A stretch of 64,000 nt of DNA, taken from positions 62,001 through 126,000 of the forward strand of contig CAVSIP010000005.1 in the NCBI GenBank assembly GCA_963728075.1, written 5' to 3'. Under the pieces are notes generated by a model that searched no databases, was not told where the DNA came from, and saw only the letters and a program-made list of their open reading frames with translations. Below are positions 41,445-50,265 of this stretch, piece by piece (positions within the stretch are counted from its first letter, which is position 1; the number at the start of each line of letters is the position of its first letter). The DNA is from CAVSIP01 sp963728075 (GTDB taxonomy: Bacteria; Actinomycetota; Actinomycetes; JAFAQI01; DASSKL01). The position numbers were made by a program, and so were the translations under genes.

Positions 41445-41459
41445 TGATAATCGTTCTCA
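41445..41459. promoter_or_regulatory. Fur-family operator-like site over the start of the four-Cys gene
   Basis: TGATAATCGTTCTCA fits the 7-1-7 palindrome TGAnAAnnnTTnTCA used by Fur-family metal regulators (Fur, Zur). It contains a -10-like GATAAT and ends on the A of the ATG, so a bound repressor would block a leaderless transcript. Confidence 0.5.
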
Positions 41460-41701
41460 TGACCGAGAGCGACGTTCCTGTCCCCGAGCCGACCGAGGTC
41501 GACGAGCAGCGCAACCGTGAGCTCGCCCACCTGCGTGAGGACTCGGTCCTGCGCGGCAAGCCGTACGGCGACGAGAAGTGCGGCAACTGCCTGTACTACC
41601 TCGACACCGACGACGACATCTCCTACTGCTGGCACCCCAAGCTGCGCATCCTCGTGGGCGCCGAGTGGTGGTGCCAGTGGTGGGAGGAGATCTCCGAGTA
41701 G
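41459..41701 (+). CDS. Small four-cysteine metalloprotein, HiPIP-like
   Basis: 80 aa. Cys41, Cys44, Cys57 and Cys72 are spaced C-x2-C-x12-C-x14-C inside an aromatic-rich C-terminus (CGNCLYYLD, YCWHPKLRI, EWWCQWWEE). This resembles high-potential iron-sulfur proteins, though zinc binding is possible. There is no signal peptide. The ATG has no ribosome binding site, but GATAAT lies 8 bp upstream, consistent with a leaderless transcript under a Fur-type operator. Confidence 0.75.
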   Translation: MTESDVPVPEPTEVDEQRNRELAHLREDSVLRGKPYGDEKCGNCLYYLDTDDDISYCWHPKLRILVGAEWWCQWWEEISE

Positions 41702-41704
41702 GGG

Positions 41705-43738
41705 CTACCCCGCGTACGGTGCCGCTGTCGCGCGCAGCGGCGCCGACACGTTGAGCCCGTAGGGCACCAGCACGTTGGTCGGCGTGGACATCGACACCTC
41801 GAAGCGCCACTGCCGCCCGGAGATCTCGTCCACCGGTTCGCCCAGTGTCGCGTTGTCGCTGTCGTGCGTGGCGAAGAAGTGGATCCCGTGCTGGCCGTAC
41901 GCGCCCTGGAACGGCGTGCGCCGCCAGGCGGGCGTGCCGGCCGGTGCGGTGGGGTCGCACTTCAGGTCCGCGTACGTGAGCGTGCTGGGCGCGCCGTGGG
42001 CCTTCCAGTAGTCGACGTAGCCCTGCTGCACCCGCTTGTCGGTCGACGCCTCCCCCGGCCAGGGGCGCGGTACCGGCGCGTCACCCGTCCCGTCGTCGAG
42101 GCAGGCGTCGTCGCGGTAGTACGGGACGGCCGCCGCGTTCGCGAAGGACGTGGCGCCGGTGAACTCGAAGACGTACACGAGCCCGAAGCCCTTTCCCGCG
42201 ACCTCCTCCGGGCGCAGCACGGCGCTCGGCGCCTGGAAGGTCGGGTCGACGGTGTCGAAGTACGCCGGCCCGGTGAGCGGCGTGCTGTCGACGTTGCCGA
42301 GGTCGTCGTTGACCCCGTCGATCGCCACGCCGTCCGGGTGCTCGAGGTCGAAGTAGCGGGTCGCGACGCCGGGGTTGTAGTCCCAGTCGGTGTACAGCCC
42401 GTCCGGCGGGATGGGGTGCACCCGGACGTGGTAGCCGTAGGTGTCCGCGTCGCGGTAGTAGGTCTCGGTCTTGGTGACGTTCGTGCCCGAGTCGGCGCCC
42501 CACACCTCACGGATCGCGCGCACCGGGCCGACCCGCCAGCCGAGCAGCGCGGAGTTGGCCTCCCAGTTGACCTGCTCGTCCTCGAACCCGACCAGCGAGA
42601 CGTTCGAGTCGGGGCTCTGCTGGAAGGCCCGGCCCTTCCACCGGTCGATGACGTCCGGCCCGAAGCCGTGGCCGGCCGGGTCCGCGACCCGCAGCTCGCG
42701 CACCATCCACCGGCCGCTGGCGCCCACCCGGTACGTCGGCGTGTGCACGGTCATCCCGTCGCGCGGGAAACGGTCCGTGGAGGTGCGCACCGTCCCGTCC
42801 GGGTCGCACACGGTTCCGGGGAGGTTCGGCCCGTACCCGGTGTTGGACGTCCCCAGCTTCTCGGGGTCGTCGGGAGCGAACGAGCCGCGGTCGATCCACT
42901 GGTCGGCGTCGTCCGCGCGGTGCATCTGCACGTAGCCGTGCCGGGCGTCGAAGGACGACCCGCCCGGACGCAGGAACAGGTAGACGTGGCGCTGCGATCC
43001 GTCGACCGGGTCGGTGATGGTCACCTCCTGGCCGTCCCTCGCGCCGGCCGGCGCCGAGGTGCCCGCCGGTGCCGCCGGGCCGGCGTCGCGCGCCATGAAG
43101 GCGACCTCGTCGTCGTCGTCGAGCGTCGGCACGGGGTCGGCCATCGCGTGGGTGTAGTCGGCGAAGGTCTCCTGCGGGCCGGGGGTGACGAAGCCGGCCG
43201 CCTGGGCCTCGGCCGCGTTCCGCGCGTAGCGGGCCGAGCAGGTGCCGAACATCTTCTTCCACGCCTCCTCGCCCACGTCGTGCGCGTCCGGCGCCCAGGC
43301 GTACGTCAGCTCCTGGTCGGTGCCGGAGTAGAACGAGAACGACGACCGCCCGTTGGCGAGGAAGTACGGGAAGCGCTGGTCGACCTGCACCGGCACCTCG
43401 ACCCAGCCGCTACCGGACCAGCGGAACGCGGTCACCTGGTCCGGGTCCACCCCCGTCCGCGAGTCCGGCGGGATCCGGATAGTGCCGTTGTGCGCGGTGC
43501 GCACCGTGTCACCGAACGGGCTCGGGTCGCCCGTGCCCGACGGGTAGGGCTGGGCCACCCCCTGGGCCGGCAACCGTGACCAGGCGGGCAGGTCGGCGCC
43601 CGTCAGCACAATGGGGGCGGCGTCGCGCGCCTGCGCCGTCGTCCCCACCGCGGGCTCGGCCCGCGCGGGCAGGGCCGCGGCCGCCGAGGCGGCGCAGACC
43701 ACGGCAAGCGGGAGCAGGAGCATGCGGCGGGGGTACAT
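41705..43738 (-). CDS. Large secreted protein of unknown function
   Basis: 677 aa. Signal peptide MYPRRMLLLPLAVVCAASA with likely cleavage after ARA (about 27). The mature part is rich in Asp, Gly, Tyr and Trp, suggesting a beta-rich extracellular domain (RYFDLEHPDGVAIDG, TDWDYNPGVATRYF), and has only a few cysteines. No lipid anchor, LPXTG or transmembrane segment. I do not recognise a family or active site. It converges on the four-Cys gene with a 3-bp gap. Confidence 0.8.
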   Translation of the reverse strand: MYPRRMLLLPLAVVCAASAAAALPARAEPAVGTTAQARDAAPIVLTGADLPAWSRLPAQGVAQPYPSGTGDPSPFGDTVRTAHNGTIRIPPDSRTGVDPDQVTAFRWSGSGWVEVPVQVDQRFPYFLANGRSSFSFYSGTDQELTYAWAPDAHDVGEEAWKKMFGTCSARYARNAAEAQAAGFVTPGPQETFADYTHAMADPVPTLDDDDEVAFMARDAGPAAPAGTSAPAGARDGQEVTITDPVDGSQRHVYLFLRPGGSSFDARHGYVQMHRADDADQWIDRGSFAPDDPEKLGTSNTGYGPNLPGTVCDPDGTVRTSTDRFPRDGMTVHTPTYRVGASGRWMVRELRVADPAGHGFGPDVIDRWKGRAFQQSPDSNVSLVGFEDEQVNWEANSALLGWRVGPVRAIREVWGADSGTNVTKTETYYRDADTYGYHVRVHPIPPDGLYTDWDYNPGVATRYFDLEHPDGVAIDGVNDDLGNVDSTPLTGPAYFDTVDPTFQAPSAVLRPEEVAGKGFGLVYVFEFTGATSFANAAAVPYYRDDACLDDGTGDAPVPRPWPGEASTDKRVQQGYVDYWKAHGAPSTLTYADLKCDPTAPAGTPAWRRTPFQGAYGQHGIHFFATHDSDNATLGEPVDEISGRQWRFEVSMSTPTNVLVPYGLNVSAPLRATAAPYAG

Positions 43739-43798
43739 GTCGAACTGAGTTCGACAGCGCCGGCTCCGACTCCTGCCGCGCTGGGGCCGAGCCCGGGC

Positions 43799-44155
43799 TC
43801 AGCGGTCGGCGTCGCCCTTGCTGTGACGCTTGGCGGTGCGCCGCAGCTGGGAGATCCGCCAGGCGCCCGGGACCAGCACCGCGAACGCCCCGCACAGTGC
43901 GGCGAACAGCAGCCCCAGTGCGAGCGAGATCCGCCCCTGCGCCCACAGGAACTTGATCTCGACCTGCCGGGAGTTCTGCGCGATGAAGACGAGCACCGCG
44001 ATGGCGAAGAGCATGCCCACGGCGATCGCCACGTACAGGCTGCTCACCCGGGTGCGCTCGATCGTGTGCTGCTTCGGACCCGGAGCGGGGCGGGACTCCG
44101 GCGCCGCCACAGGCTCCTGCGCGGTCGTGGGCGGGTCGTGCTGCTCCTCGGTCAC
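43799..44155 (-). CDS. LapA/DUF1049 domain membrane protein
   Basis: 118 aa with a Pro/Glu-rich cytoplasmic start and two hydrophobic helices (SLYVAIAVGMLFAIAVLVFI and LALGLLFAALCGAFAVLV) separated by NSRQVEIKFLW, the typical DUF1049 hairpin. The C-terminus is basic. The role in actinobacteria is unknown. GTG start chosen to follow cimA by 16 bp. Confidence 0.8.
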   Translation of the reverse strand: MTEEQHDPPTTAQEPVAAPESRPAPGPKQHTIERTRVSSLYVAIAVGMLFAIAVLVFIAQNSRQVEIKFLWAQGRISLALGLLFAALCGAFAVLVPGAWRISQLRRTAKRHSKGDADR

Positions 44156-44171
44156 GCCTGACTCCCTACCC

Positions 44172-45764
44172 TCAGCCGGCAACGGATGCATCGGCCTGTT
44201 CCTGCCGGAGCAGGCCGAAGGTGTACGCGTCCTCCAGGGCCTGCCAGGAGGCCTCGATGACGTTCTCGTGGACACCGACCGTGTCCCACTCGGTGACGCC
44301 GTCAGCGGTCTCGACCAGGACCCGGGTCACCGCGCCGGTTCCGTGCGCACCCTCGAGGATGCGCACCTTGTAGTCGACGAGCTCGAGGGTCGCCAGGCCC
44401 GGGTACAGCTGCTCGAGCGCCGTGCGCAGGGCGCGGTCGAGCGCGTTCACCGGACCGTTGCCCTCCCCCGTCGCCACGATCCGCTCGCCCTTCGCGTGCA
44501 GCTTGACCGTCGCCTCGCTGACGACCGCCCCGTCGCTGCGACGCTCGACGATGACGCGCCAGGACTCGAGGTCGAAGTACCGGCGCCGGCCGCCCTCGAT
44601 CTCCTCGCGCAGCAGCAGCTCGAACGACGCGTCCGCCGCCTCGAAGGTGAACCCGACCGACTCCAGGTCCTTCACCCGCTCGATCACCCGGCCGACCGTC
44701 TCGCGGTCGGGAGCCAGGCCGAGCGCCTTGCCCTTGAGCTCGATGGTCGCCCGCCCGGCCAGCTCGGAGACGAGCATGCGCATGTCGTTGCCGACGAGCG
44801 AGGGGTCGATGTGCTGGTAGAGGTCGGGGTCGACCTTGACGGCGGAGGCGTGCAGGCCCGCCTTGTGCGCGAACGCGCTGGCCCCGACGTACGGCTGGTG
44901 CGGGTCGGGCGCGATGTTCGCGACCTCGGCGATGGCGTGGCTGACGCGCACCAGCTCGGCCAGGGCGTGGTCCGGCAGCACCGGGCGACCCATCTTGAGC
45001 TCCAGGCCGGCGACCACGCTGAACAGGTTGGCGTTGCCGCAGCGCTCGCCGTACCCGTTCGCGGTGCCCTGCACGTGCGTGGCGCCGGCGTCCACCGCGG
45101 CCAGGGAGTTGGCGACGGCGCAGGCGGCGTCGTTGTGGGCGTGGATGCCGACCCGCAGCCCGCGGCCCACGACCTCGTGGACGATGTCGGCGAGCCGGTG
45201 CGGGAGCATCCCGCCGTTGGTGTCGCAGAGGACCGCGACGTCCGCCCCCGCCTCGGCCGCGGCCTCCAGCACGGCCACCGCGTACGCCGGGTTCGCGACG
45301 TAGCCGTCGAAGAAGTGCTCGGCGTCGAGGAACACCCGCTGACCCTCGGCACGCAGGTGCGCGACCGTGTCGCGGACCATCGCGAGGTTCTCCTCGAGGG
45401 TCGTGCGCAGGGCCCGCTCGACGTGGGCGTCGTGGGACTTCGCGACGAGCGTGACGACCGGCGCCCCGGAGTCGCGCAGCGCAGCGACCTGGGGGTCGTC
45501 CGCGGCGACGGGCGCCGGCTCGCCGGGTGGCGCCGAACGCGGCGAGCTGGCGACGGTCAGGTCGAGCTCGGTCCGTGCCCGGCGGAAGAACTCGGCGTCC
45601 TTCGGGTTGGAGCCCGGCCAGCCGCCCTCGATGAAGCCCACGCCGAGCGCGTCGAGGTGGCGGGAGATGGCGAGCTTGTCGTTGACGGACAGCGACAGCC
45701 CCTCCCGCTGCGCCCCGTCGCGCAAGGTCGTGTCGTAGACGTGGAACGCGTCGGAGGGGTGCAC
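44172..45764 (-). CDS. cimA: (R)-citramalate synthase
   Basis: 530-aa member of the LeuA/CimA family that condenses pyruvate and acetyl-CoA for isoleucine synthesis. It has YDTTLRDGAQREGLSLS, DTNGG, HAHNDAACAVANSLAAVDAGATHVQGTANG with the metal site and the C-terminal regulatory domain. The length and GxNPKD context (PGSNPKDAEFF) fit CimA rather than LeuA, which is encoded separately at 48.4-50.1 kb. Confidence 0.9.
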   Translation of the reverse strand: MHPSDAFHVYDTTLRDGAQREGLSLSVNDKLAISRHLDALGVGFIEGGWPGSNPKDAEFFRRARTELDLTVASSPRSAPPGEPAPVAADDPQVAALRDSGAPVVTLVAKSHDAHVERALRTTLEENLAMVRDTVAHLRAEGQRVFLDAEHFFDGYVANPAYAVAVLEAAAEAGADVAVLCDTNGGMLPHRLADIVHEVVGRGLRVGIHAHNDAACAVANSLAAVDAGATHVQGTANGYGERCGNANLFSVVAGLELKMGRPVLPDHALAELVRVSHAIAEVANIAPDPHQPYVGASAFAHKAGLHASAVKVDPDLYQHIDPSLVGNDMRMLVSELAGRATIELKGKALGLAPDRETVGRVIERVKDLESVGFTFEAADASFELLLREEIEGGRRRYFDLESWRVIVERRSDGAVVSEATVKLHAKGERIVATGEGNGPVNALDRALRTALEQLYPGLATLELVDYKVRILEGAHGTGAVTRVLVETADGVTEWDTVGVHENVIEASWQALEDAYTFGLLRQEQADASVAG

Positions 45765-45823
45765 GTGCTCATCCTCGGGGCCGACCGGTCACGAAGCGAC
45801 CGGCGCCGGTCGCCGAGCCCATG

Positions 45824-46234
45824 CTACGCGGGGACGCCCCGATGATCAGGTGACTGCGGCTGGACGTCCGCGAGCGTGGCCACCACGTCGCGGACCGACA
45901 GGATGCCGATGACCTCGTGGTCGTTGCAGACGACGAGGTGCCGGAAGCCCTGGCCGACCAGCGCCTGTGCTGCCTGCTCCACCGACCAGTCCGGCGAGCC
46001 GACGACGAAGTCGCTGGACAGGTGCTCGCCGACCGTGGCGTTCCCCGCGTCGACGCCCTCCGCCACCGCGCGGATGAGGTCCCGCTCGGTCAGGATGCCG
46101 GGTTCGCCCCGGTCCCCGTCGAGCACGACCGCCGAGCCCACCCGCCGGTCGGCCATGATCCGGGCGGCCTGGCGCAACGTGTGCGCCGAACCGACCGTGA
46201 CGACGTCCGTGGTCATGCACTCACGCACTCTCAT
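45824..46234 (-). CDS. CBS domain pair protein
   Basis: 136 aa consisting of two CBS motifs (MTTDVVTVGSAHTLRQAARIM; SVEQAAQALVGQGFRHLVV). Such stand-alone pairs bind adenine nucleotides or similar ligands. ILTERDLIRAV and ILSVRDVVATL are the two conserved CBS ends. Partner unknown. Confidence 0.88.
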   Translation of the reverse strand: MRVRECMTTDVVTVGSAHTLRQAARIMADRRVGSAVVLDGDRGEPGILTERDLIRAVAEGVDAGNATVGEHLSSDFVVGSPDWSVEQAAQALVGQGFRHLVVCNDHEVIGILSVRDVVATLADVQPQSPDHRGVPA

Positions 46235-46321
46235 GGCGCACCTCCGCTGGGCGACGTACAGCGGAGGGTAGGTGAGTGCGCGCCGCCTGCCTAGTGTTCC
46301 GACCGGAAACCTGCCGGCACC

Positions 46322-47248
46322 TCAGTCGCGGACGTAGTCGTTCCACTCCTTGTACCGGTCCAGCTCGCCGAGCGTGGCCTGCTGGAACAGCTCCAGGATG
46401 TGGCGGGTCACCGGACCCGGGACGCCCTTGCCGACCGTGCGGTCGTCCACCTCGACGAGCGGCACCATCTCGGCGGCCGTGCCGGTGAAGAACGCCTCGT
46501 CGGCGAGGTACAGGTCGCTGCGCACGAGCGTGGTCTCGACGACCTCGAAGCCCTCGTCGCGGGCGATCGTCATGACCGAGTCACGGGTGAGGCCGGCGAG
46601 CACGCCGTCGACCAGCGGCGGCGTGACGAGCTTCTTGCCGTAGACGCAGAAGATGTTCTCGCCGGAGCCCTCGGCGACGTGGCCGGACGGCGTCAGCATG
46701 ATCGCCTCGTCGTAACCGGCCTTGAGCGCGGCGACCTTCGCGAGGCTGGAGTTGATGTACTGCCCGGTCGCCTTGCCCGCCGGCGGGATCGTGTTCTGGC
46801 CGATCCGCTGCCAGGACGACACGGCCGCCCGCACGCCCTTGTTCGCGGCCTCGTCACCGAGGTAGGCACCCCACGGCCAGCAGGCGATCGACGCCACGGT
46901 CTTGCTCGGCAGCGGGTTGAGGCCCATCTCGCCGTAGTCCAGGTAGAGCAGCGGCCGGATGTAGCAGCTCTCCACGTCGTTGACGCGCACGGTCTCCTTG
47001 GTGGCCCGCACGATCTCCTCGACCGTCCAGCGCGGCTCCATGTAGTAGATGTGCGCGGAGCGGAACAGCCGCTCGATGTGCTCGGTCAGCCGGAAGACCG
47101 CAGGGCCGCGGGACGTCGCGTACGCGCGGATCCCCTCGAACACGCCCCAGCCGTAGTGCAGCGTCGGGTTCAGGACGTGGATCCTCGCGTCGTCCCAGTC
47201 GACGAGCTCGCCCTCCATCCAGATCTTCCGCGTGGGGGTGATGGGCAT
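46322..47248 (-). CDS. ilvE: Branched-chain-amino-acid aminotransferase
   Basis: 308-aa class IV PLP aminotransferase for the last step of Leu, Ile and Val synthesis. WMEGELVDWDDARIHVLNPTLHYGWGVFEG is the family start; the PLP lysine is in PPAGKATGQYINSSLAK, and GSGENIFCVYGKKLVTPPL and LYLADEAFFTGTAAEMVPL are typical. ATG at 47248 has GAGGAG upstream. It is 64 bp after leuB. Confidence 0.95.
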   Translation of the reverse strand: MPITPTRKIWMEGELVDWDDARIHVLNPTLHYGWGVFEGIRAYATSRGPAVFRLTEHIERLFRSAHIYYMEPRWTVEEIVRATKETVRVNDVESCYIRPLLYLDYGEMGLNPLPSKTVASIACWPWGAYLGDEAANKGVRAAVSSWQRIGQNTIPPAGKATGQYINSSLAKVAALKAGYDEAIMLTPSGHVAEGSGENIFCVYGKKLVTPPLVDGVLAGLTRDSVMTIARDEGFEVVETTLVRSDLYLADEAFFTGTAAEMVPLVEVDDRTVGKGVPGPVTRHILELFQQATLGELDRYKEWNDYVRD

Positions 47249-47312
47249 CGCACGCTCCTCGTCCGCCGGGCCGACCTGCTGAGTATTCCATCCGTCGTCG
47301 GACGATCGGGGA

Positions 47313-48365
47313 TTACTGGGTCGCTCGCTCCGCGAGGGCGTCGCCGATCTCGGCGGTGGAGCGCTCGCCGTACGCCTGGCGCGCAGCCAGGTCCGCCGCC
47401 ACCGCGCGCTCGACGCGCAGCGACGCCTCGGTGTGACCGAGGTGGTCCAGCAGCATCGCGACCGACAGCACGGTCGCGGTCGGGTCGGCCTTGCCCTGGC
47501 CCGCGATGTCCGGCGCGCTGCCGTGGACCGGCTCGAACATGCTCGGGGCGGTCCCGTCGACGTTGAGGTTGCCGCTGGCCGCCAGCCCGATGCCACCGGC
47601 GAGCGCGGCGCCGAGGTCGGTGATGATGTCGCCGAAGAGGTTGTCGGTGACGATGACGTCGAAGCGCTCCGGCTGGCTCACGAGGTAGAGGCAGGCGGCG
47701 TCGACGTGGACGTAGTCGACCTCCACCTCCGGGAAGTCGGTCTTGACCGCGTCGACGGTACGCAGCCACAGCGAGCCCGCGTGCACGAGCACGTTGGTCT
47801 TGTGCACGAGCGTCAGCCGGCGGCGGGGCCGGGCCGCCGCCCGGCGGAACGCGTCGCGTACGACCCGCTCGACGCCGTAGCGGGTGTTCACGCTGTTCTC
47901 GGTCGCCACCTCGTGCGCCGTCCCCCCGCGCAGCAGGCCGCCCACGCCGGCGTACGGCCCTTCCGTGCCCTCGCGGACGACCACCAGGTCGACCGTCTGC
48001 GGGGTCGCCGCGGTGACCGGGCTGGTCACTCCCTCGTAGAGCTTCACCGGACGCAGGTTCACGGCGTGCTCGAACTCGAACCGCAGGCGCAGCAGCAGCC
48101 CGCGCTCGAGGACCCCGCTCGGCACCGTGGGGTCACCCACGGCACCGAGCAGGATCGCGTCGAACCGGCGCAGCTCCTGCAGGACCTGGTCCGGCAGGGT
48201 CTCCCCCGTGTCGTGCCAGCGGCGGGCGCCCAGGTCGTAGTCGGTGGTCTCGACCGTGAGGTCGGCCGAGGGAGCCACCGCGTCGAGGACCTTCAGGCCC
48301 TCGGCGACCACCTCGGGACCGATGCCGTCACCGGCCACGACGGCCAGGGAGATCGTGCGCGTCAT
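47313..48365 (-). CDS. leuB: 3-isopropylmalate dehydrogenase
   Basis: 350-aa decarboxylating dehydrogenase in leucine synthesis. VVAGDGIGPEVVAEGLKVL, EGTEGPYAGVGG, the catalytic HKTNVL and IVTDNLFGDIITDLGAAL, and FEPVHGSAPDIAGQGKADP are present. ATG at 48365 precedes the conserved start. It follows leuA by 25 bp. Confidence 0.96.
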   Translation of the reverse strand: MTRTISLAVVAGDGIGPEVVAEGLKVLDAVAPSADLTVETTDYDLGARRWHDTGETLPDQVLQELRRFDAILLGAVGDPTVPSGVLERGLLLRLRFEFEHAVNLRPVKLYEGVTSPVTAATPQTVDLVVVREGTEGPYAGVGGLLRGGTAHEVATENSVNTRYGVERVVRDAFRRAAARPRRRLTLVHKTNVLVHAGSLWLRTVDAVKTDFPEVEVDYVHVDAACLYLVSQPERFDVIVTDNLFGDIITDLGAALAGGIGLAASGNLNVDGTAPSMFEPVHGSAPDIAGQGKADPTATVLSVAMLLDHLGHTEASLRVERAVAADLAARQAYGERSTAEIGDALAERATQ

Positions 48366-48390
48366 GGGGTCTGAGGCTAGCGAGCGCCCG

Positions 48391-50111
48391 TCAGCCGCCG
48401 GACGTCCGGTGGGCACGGTTCACCGCGCTCACGAGCGCGTGCAGCGACGCCGTGGTGATGCTCGGGTGCATGCCGCAGCCCCAGAGCACCCGCTCACCGA
48501 CCGCCACCTCGAGGTACGCCGCCGCCTGCGCCTCCTCGCCGGTCGACGTCGCGTGCTCGTGGTAGTCGAGCACCCGGGCGTCGACGTCCAGGCTCGACAG
48601 CGCGTGCACGAACGCGGCGATCGGGCCGTTGCCCTCGCCCGTCGATGGTGTGGGAGCGACCAGCGAACGCCACGTGCGCGGCTGATCCGGTCCACCTCGC
48701 CGGACTCGACGGTGTAGCTGTCCAGGTCGCAGCGGACCGTCGGCCCAGGTAGGTCTGCTCGAACAGCTCCCAGATCACGCTTGCGGCGCGATCTCCCCGC
48801 CCTGCGGCGTCGGCGACCTCCTGCACCACCCGGGAGAACTCGATCTGCATCCGGCGCGGCAGGTCGAGGTGGTAGTCGTTCTTCAGGACGTACGCGACGC
48901 CACCCTTGCCCGACTGCGAGTTGACCCGGATCACGGCCTCGTACGTCGCGGCCGACGTCCTTGGGGTCGATCGGCAGGTACGGGACCTCCCAGCGGAAGT
49001 CGTCGACCGGCACGCCGGCCTCGTCGGCGTCGCGGTGCAGCGCATCGAAGCCCTTCTTGATGGCGTCCTGGTGCGAGCCGGAGAACGCGGTGTAGACCAG
49101 GTCGCCGCCGTACGGGTGGCGCGGGTGCACGGGCAGCTGGTTGCAGTGCTCGACCGTGCGGCGCACCTCGTCGATGTCGCTGAAGTCGACCAGCGGGTCG
49201 ATGCCCTGGCTGAACATGTTCAGCGCCAGCGTCACCAGGCAGACGTTGCCGGTGCGCTCGCCGTTGCCGAACAGGCAGCCCTCCACCCGGTCGGCGCCGG
49301 CCATCATGCCCAGCTCGGCGGCCGCCACGGCGGTGCCCCGGTCGTTGTGCGGGTGCAGGCTGAGGATGACCGCGTCGCGCCGGCTGATGTGGCGACCGAA
49401 CCACTCGACCTGGTCGGCGTAGACGTTCGGCGTCGCCATCTCGACAGTCGCCGGCAGGTTGAGCACGACCTTGTTCTCCGGCGTCGGCTCCCAGACGTCC
49501 ATGACCGCTTCGCAGACCTCGACGGCGAAGTCGAGCTCGGTACCGGTGAACGACTCGGGGCTGTACTGCCAGCGCACGTTCGTGTCCGGCAGCAGCTCCT
49601 CGGCGTACTTCTTGCACCACTGCGCACCGTGCACCGCGATGTCCTTGATGCCGTCGCGGTCCAGGCCGAAGACCACCCGCCGCTGCAGCGTGGACGTCGA
49701 GTTGTACAGGTGGATCAGCGCCGTCCCGCGGAAACCGACGAGCGACTGGACGGTGCGCTCGATGAGCTCCTCGCGGGCCTGGGTCAGCACCTGGATGGTG
49801 ACGTCCTCGGGGACGAGGTCGGCCTCGACGAGGTGGCGGATGAACTCGAAGTCGGTCTGGCTCGCCGCCGGGAACCCGACCTCGATCTCGGTGTAGCCGA
49901 GCGAGACGAGCAGGTCGAACATGCGCAGCTTGCGCTGGCCGTCCATCGGGTCGATGAGTGCCTGGTTGCCGTCCCGCAGGTCGACGCTGCACCAGCGCGG
50001 CGGCTCCGTGATGACCTGGCTCGGCCAGGTGCGGTCCGGCAGGTCGATCGGGGTGAACGGGCGGTACCGGCGTGCGGCGGGCATGCCGTGTACGGAGGCG
50101 GGATCAGCCAT
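48391..50111 (-). CDS. leuA: 2-isopropylmalate synthase, frame broken near the 3' end
   Basis: First committed step of leucine synthesis. The first 1.15 kb is clean: CSVDLRDGNQALIDPMDGQRK, IEVGFPAASQTDFEF, SLHPHNDRGTAVAAAELGMMAGADRVEG (metal site) and GNGERTGNVCLVTLALNM. Between about 48960 and 48640 the frame changes roughly four times (TYEAVIRVNSQSGKGGVAYV, then DLDSYTVESGEVDRI, then AHVAFAGRSHT), and the C-terminal regulatory domain resumes to the stop (VLWGCGMHPSITTASLHALVSAVNR). Probably a functional gene with sequence errors. A leader peptide with three Leu codons lies upstream. Confidence 0.88.
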
Positions 50112-50160
50112 GAAGAGTGCTCCTGGGTCTCGAGCCTGAGATGACCGGCACGCGCGGATC

Positions 50161-50202
50161 CCGCAGCGGAGGGGCCGGTCTCGGCGTCAGACCCCGCTGC
50201 GG
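50161..50202 (-). promoter_or_regulatory. Attenuator hairpin in the leuA leader
   Basis: CCGCAGCGG (minus strand 50202-50194) pairs with CCGCTGCGG (50169-50161), and inside it GGTCT pairs with AGACC. The leader-peptide stop codon falls within the inner loop, so ribosome position could control folding. There is no T-run. Confidence 0.55.
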
Positions 50203-50228
50203 CAGCTAAGGAGCAGGCTCGCGAACAT
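50187..50228 (-). CDS. leuA leader peptide
   Basis: 13 codons, MFASLLLSCRSGV, with consecutive CTG, CTC, CTT codons. It is preceded by a promoter placed so that transcription would begin at or next to the ATG, making it leaderless. It fits ribosome-mediated attenuation by leucine. leuA begins 75 bp further on. Confidence 0.65.
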   Translation of the reverse strand: MFASLLLSCRSGV

Positions 50229-50235
50229 CCCGGCC

Positions 50236-50265
50236 AGTGTAACGGCAGCCGGCCGGATCTGTCAG
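50236..50265 (-). promoter_or_regulatory. Promoter of leuA
   Basis: Minus strand CTGACA (50265-50260), 18 bp, TACACT (50241-50236), 7 bp before the leader ATG. The -35 overlaps the stop codon of the upstream hydrolase gene. Confidence 0.6.
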
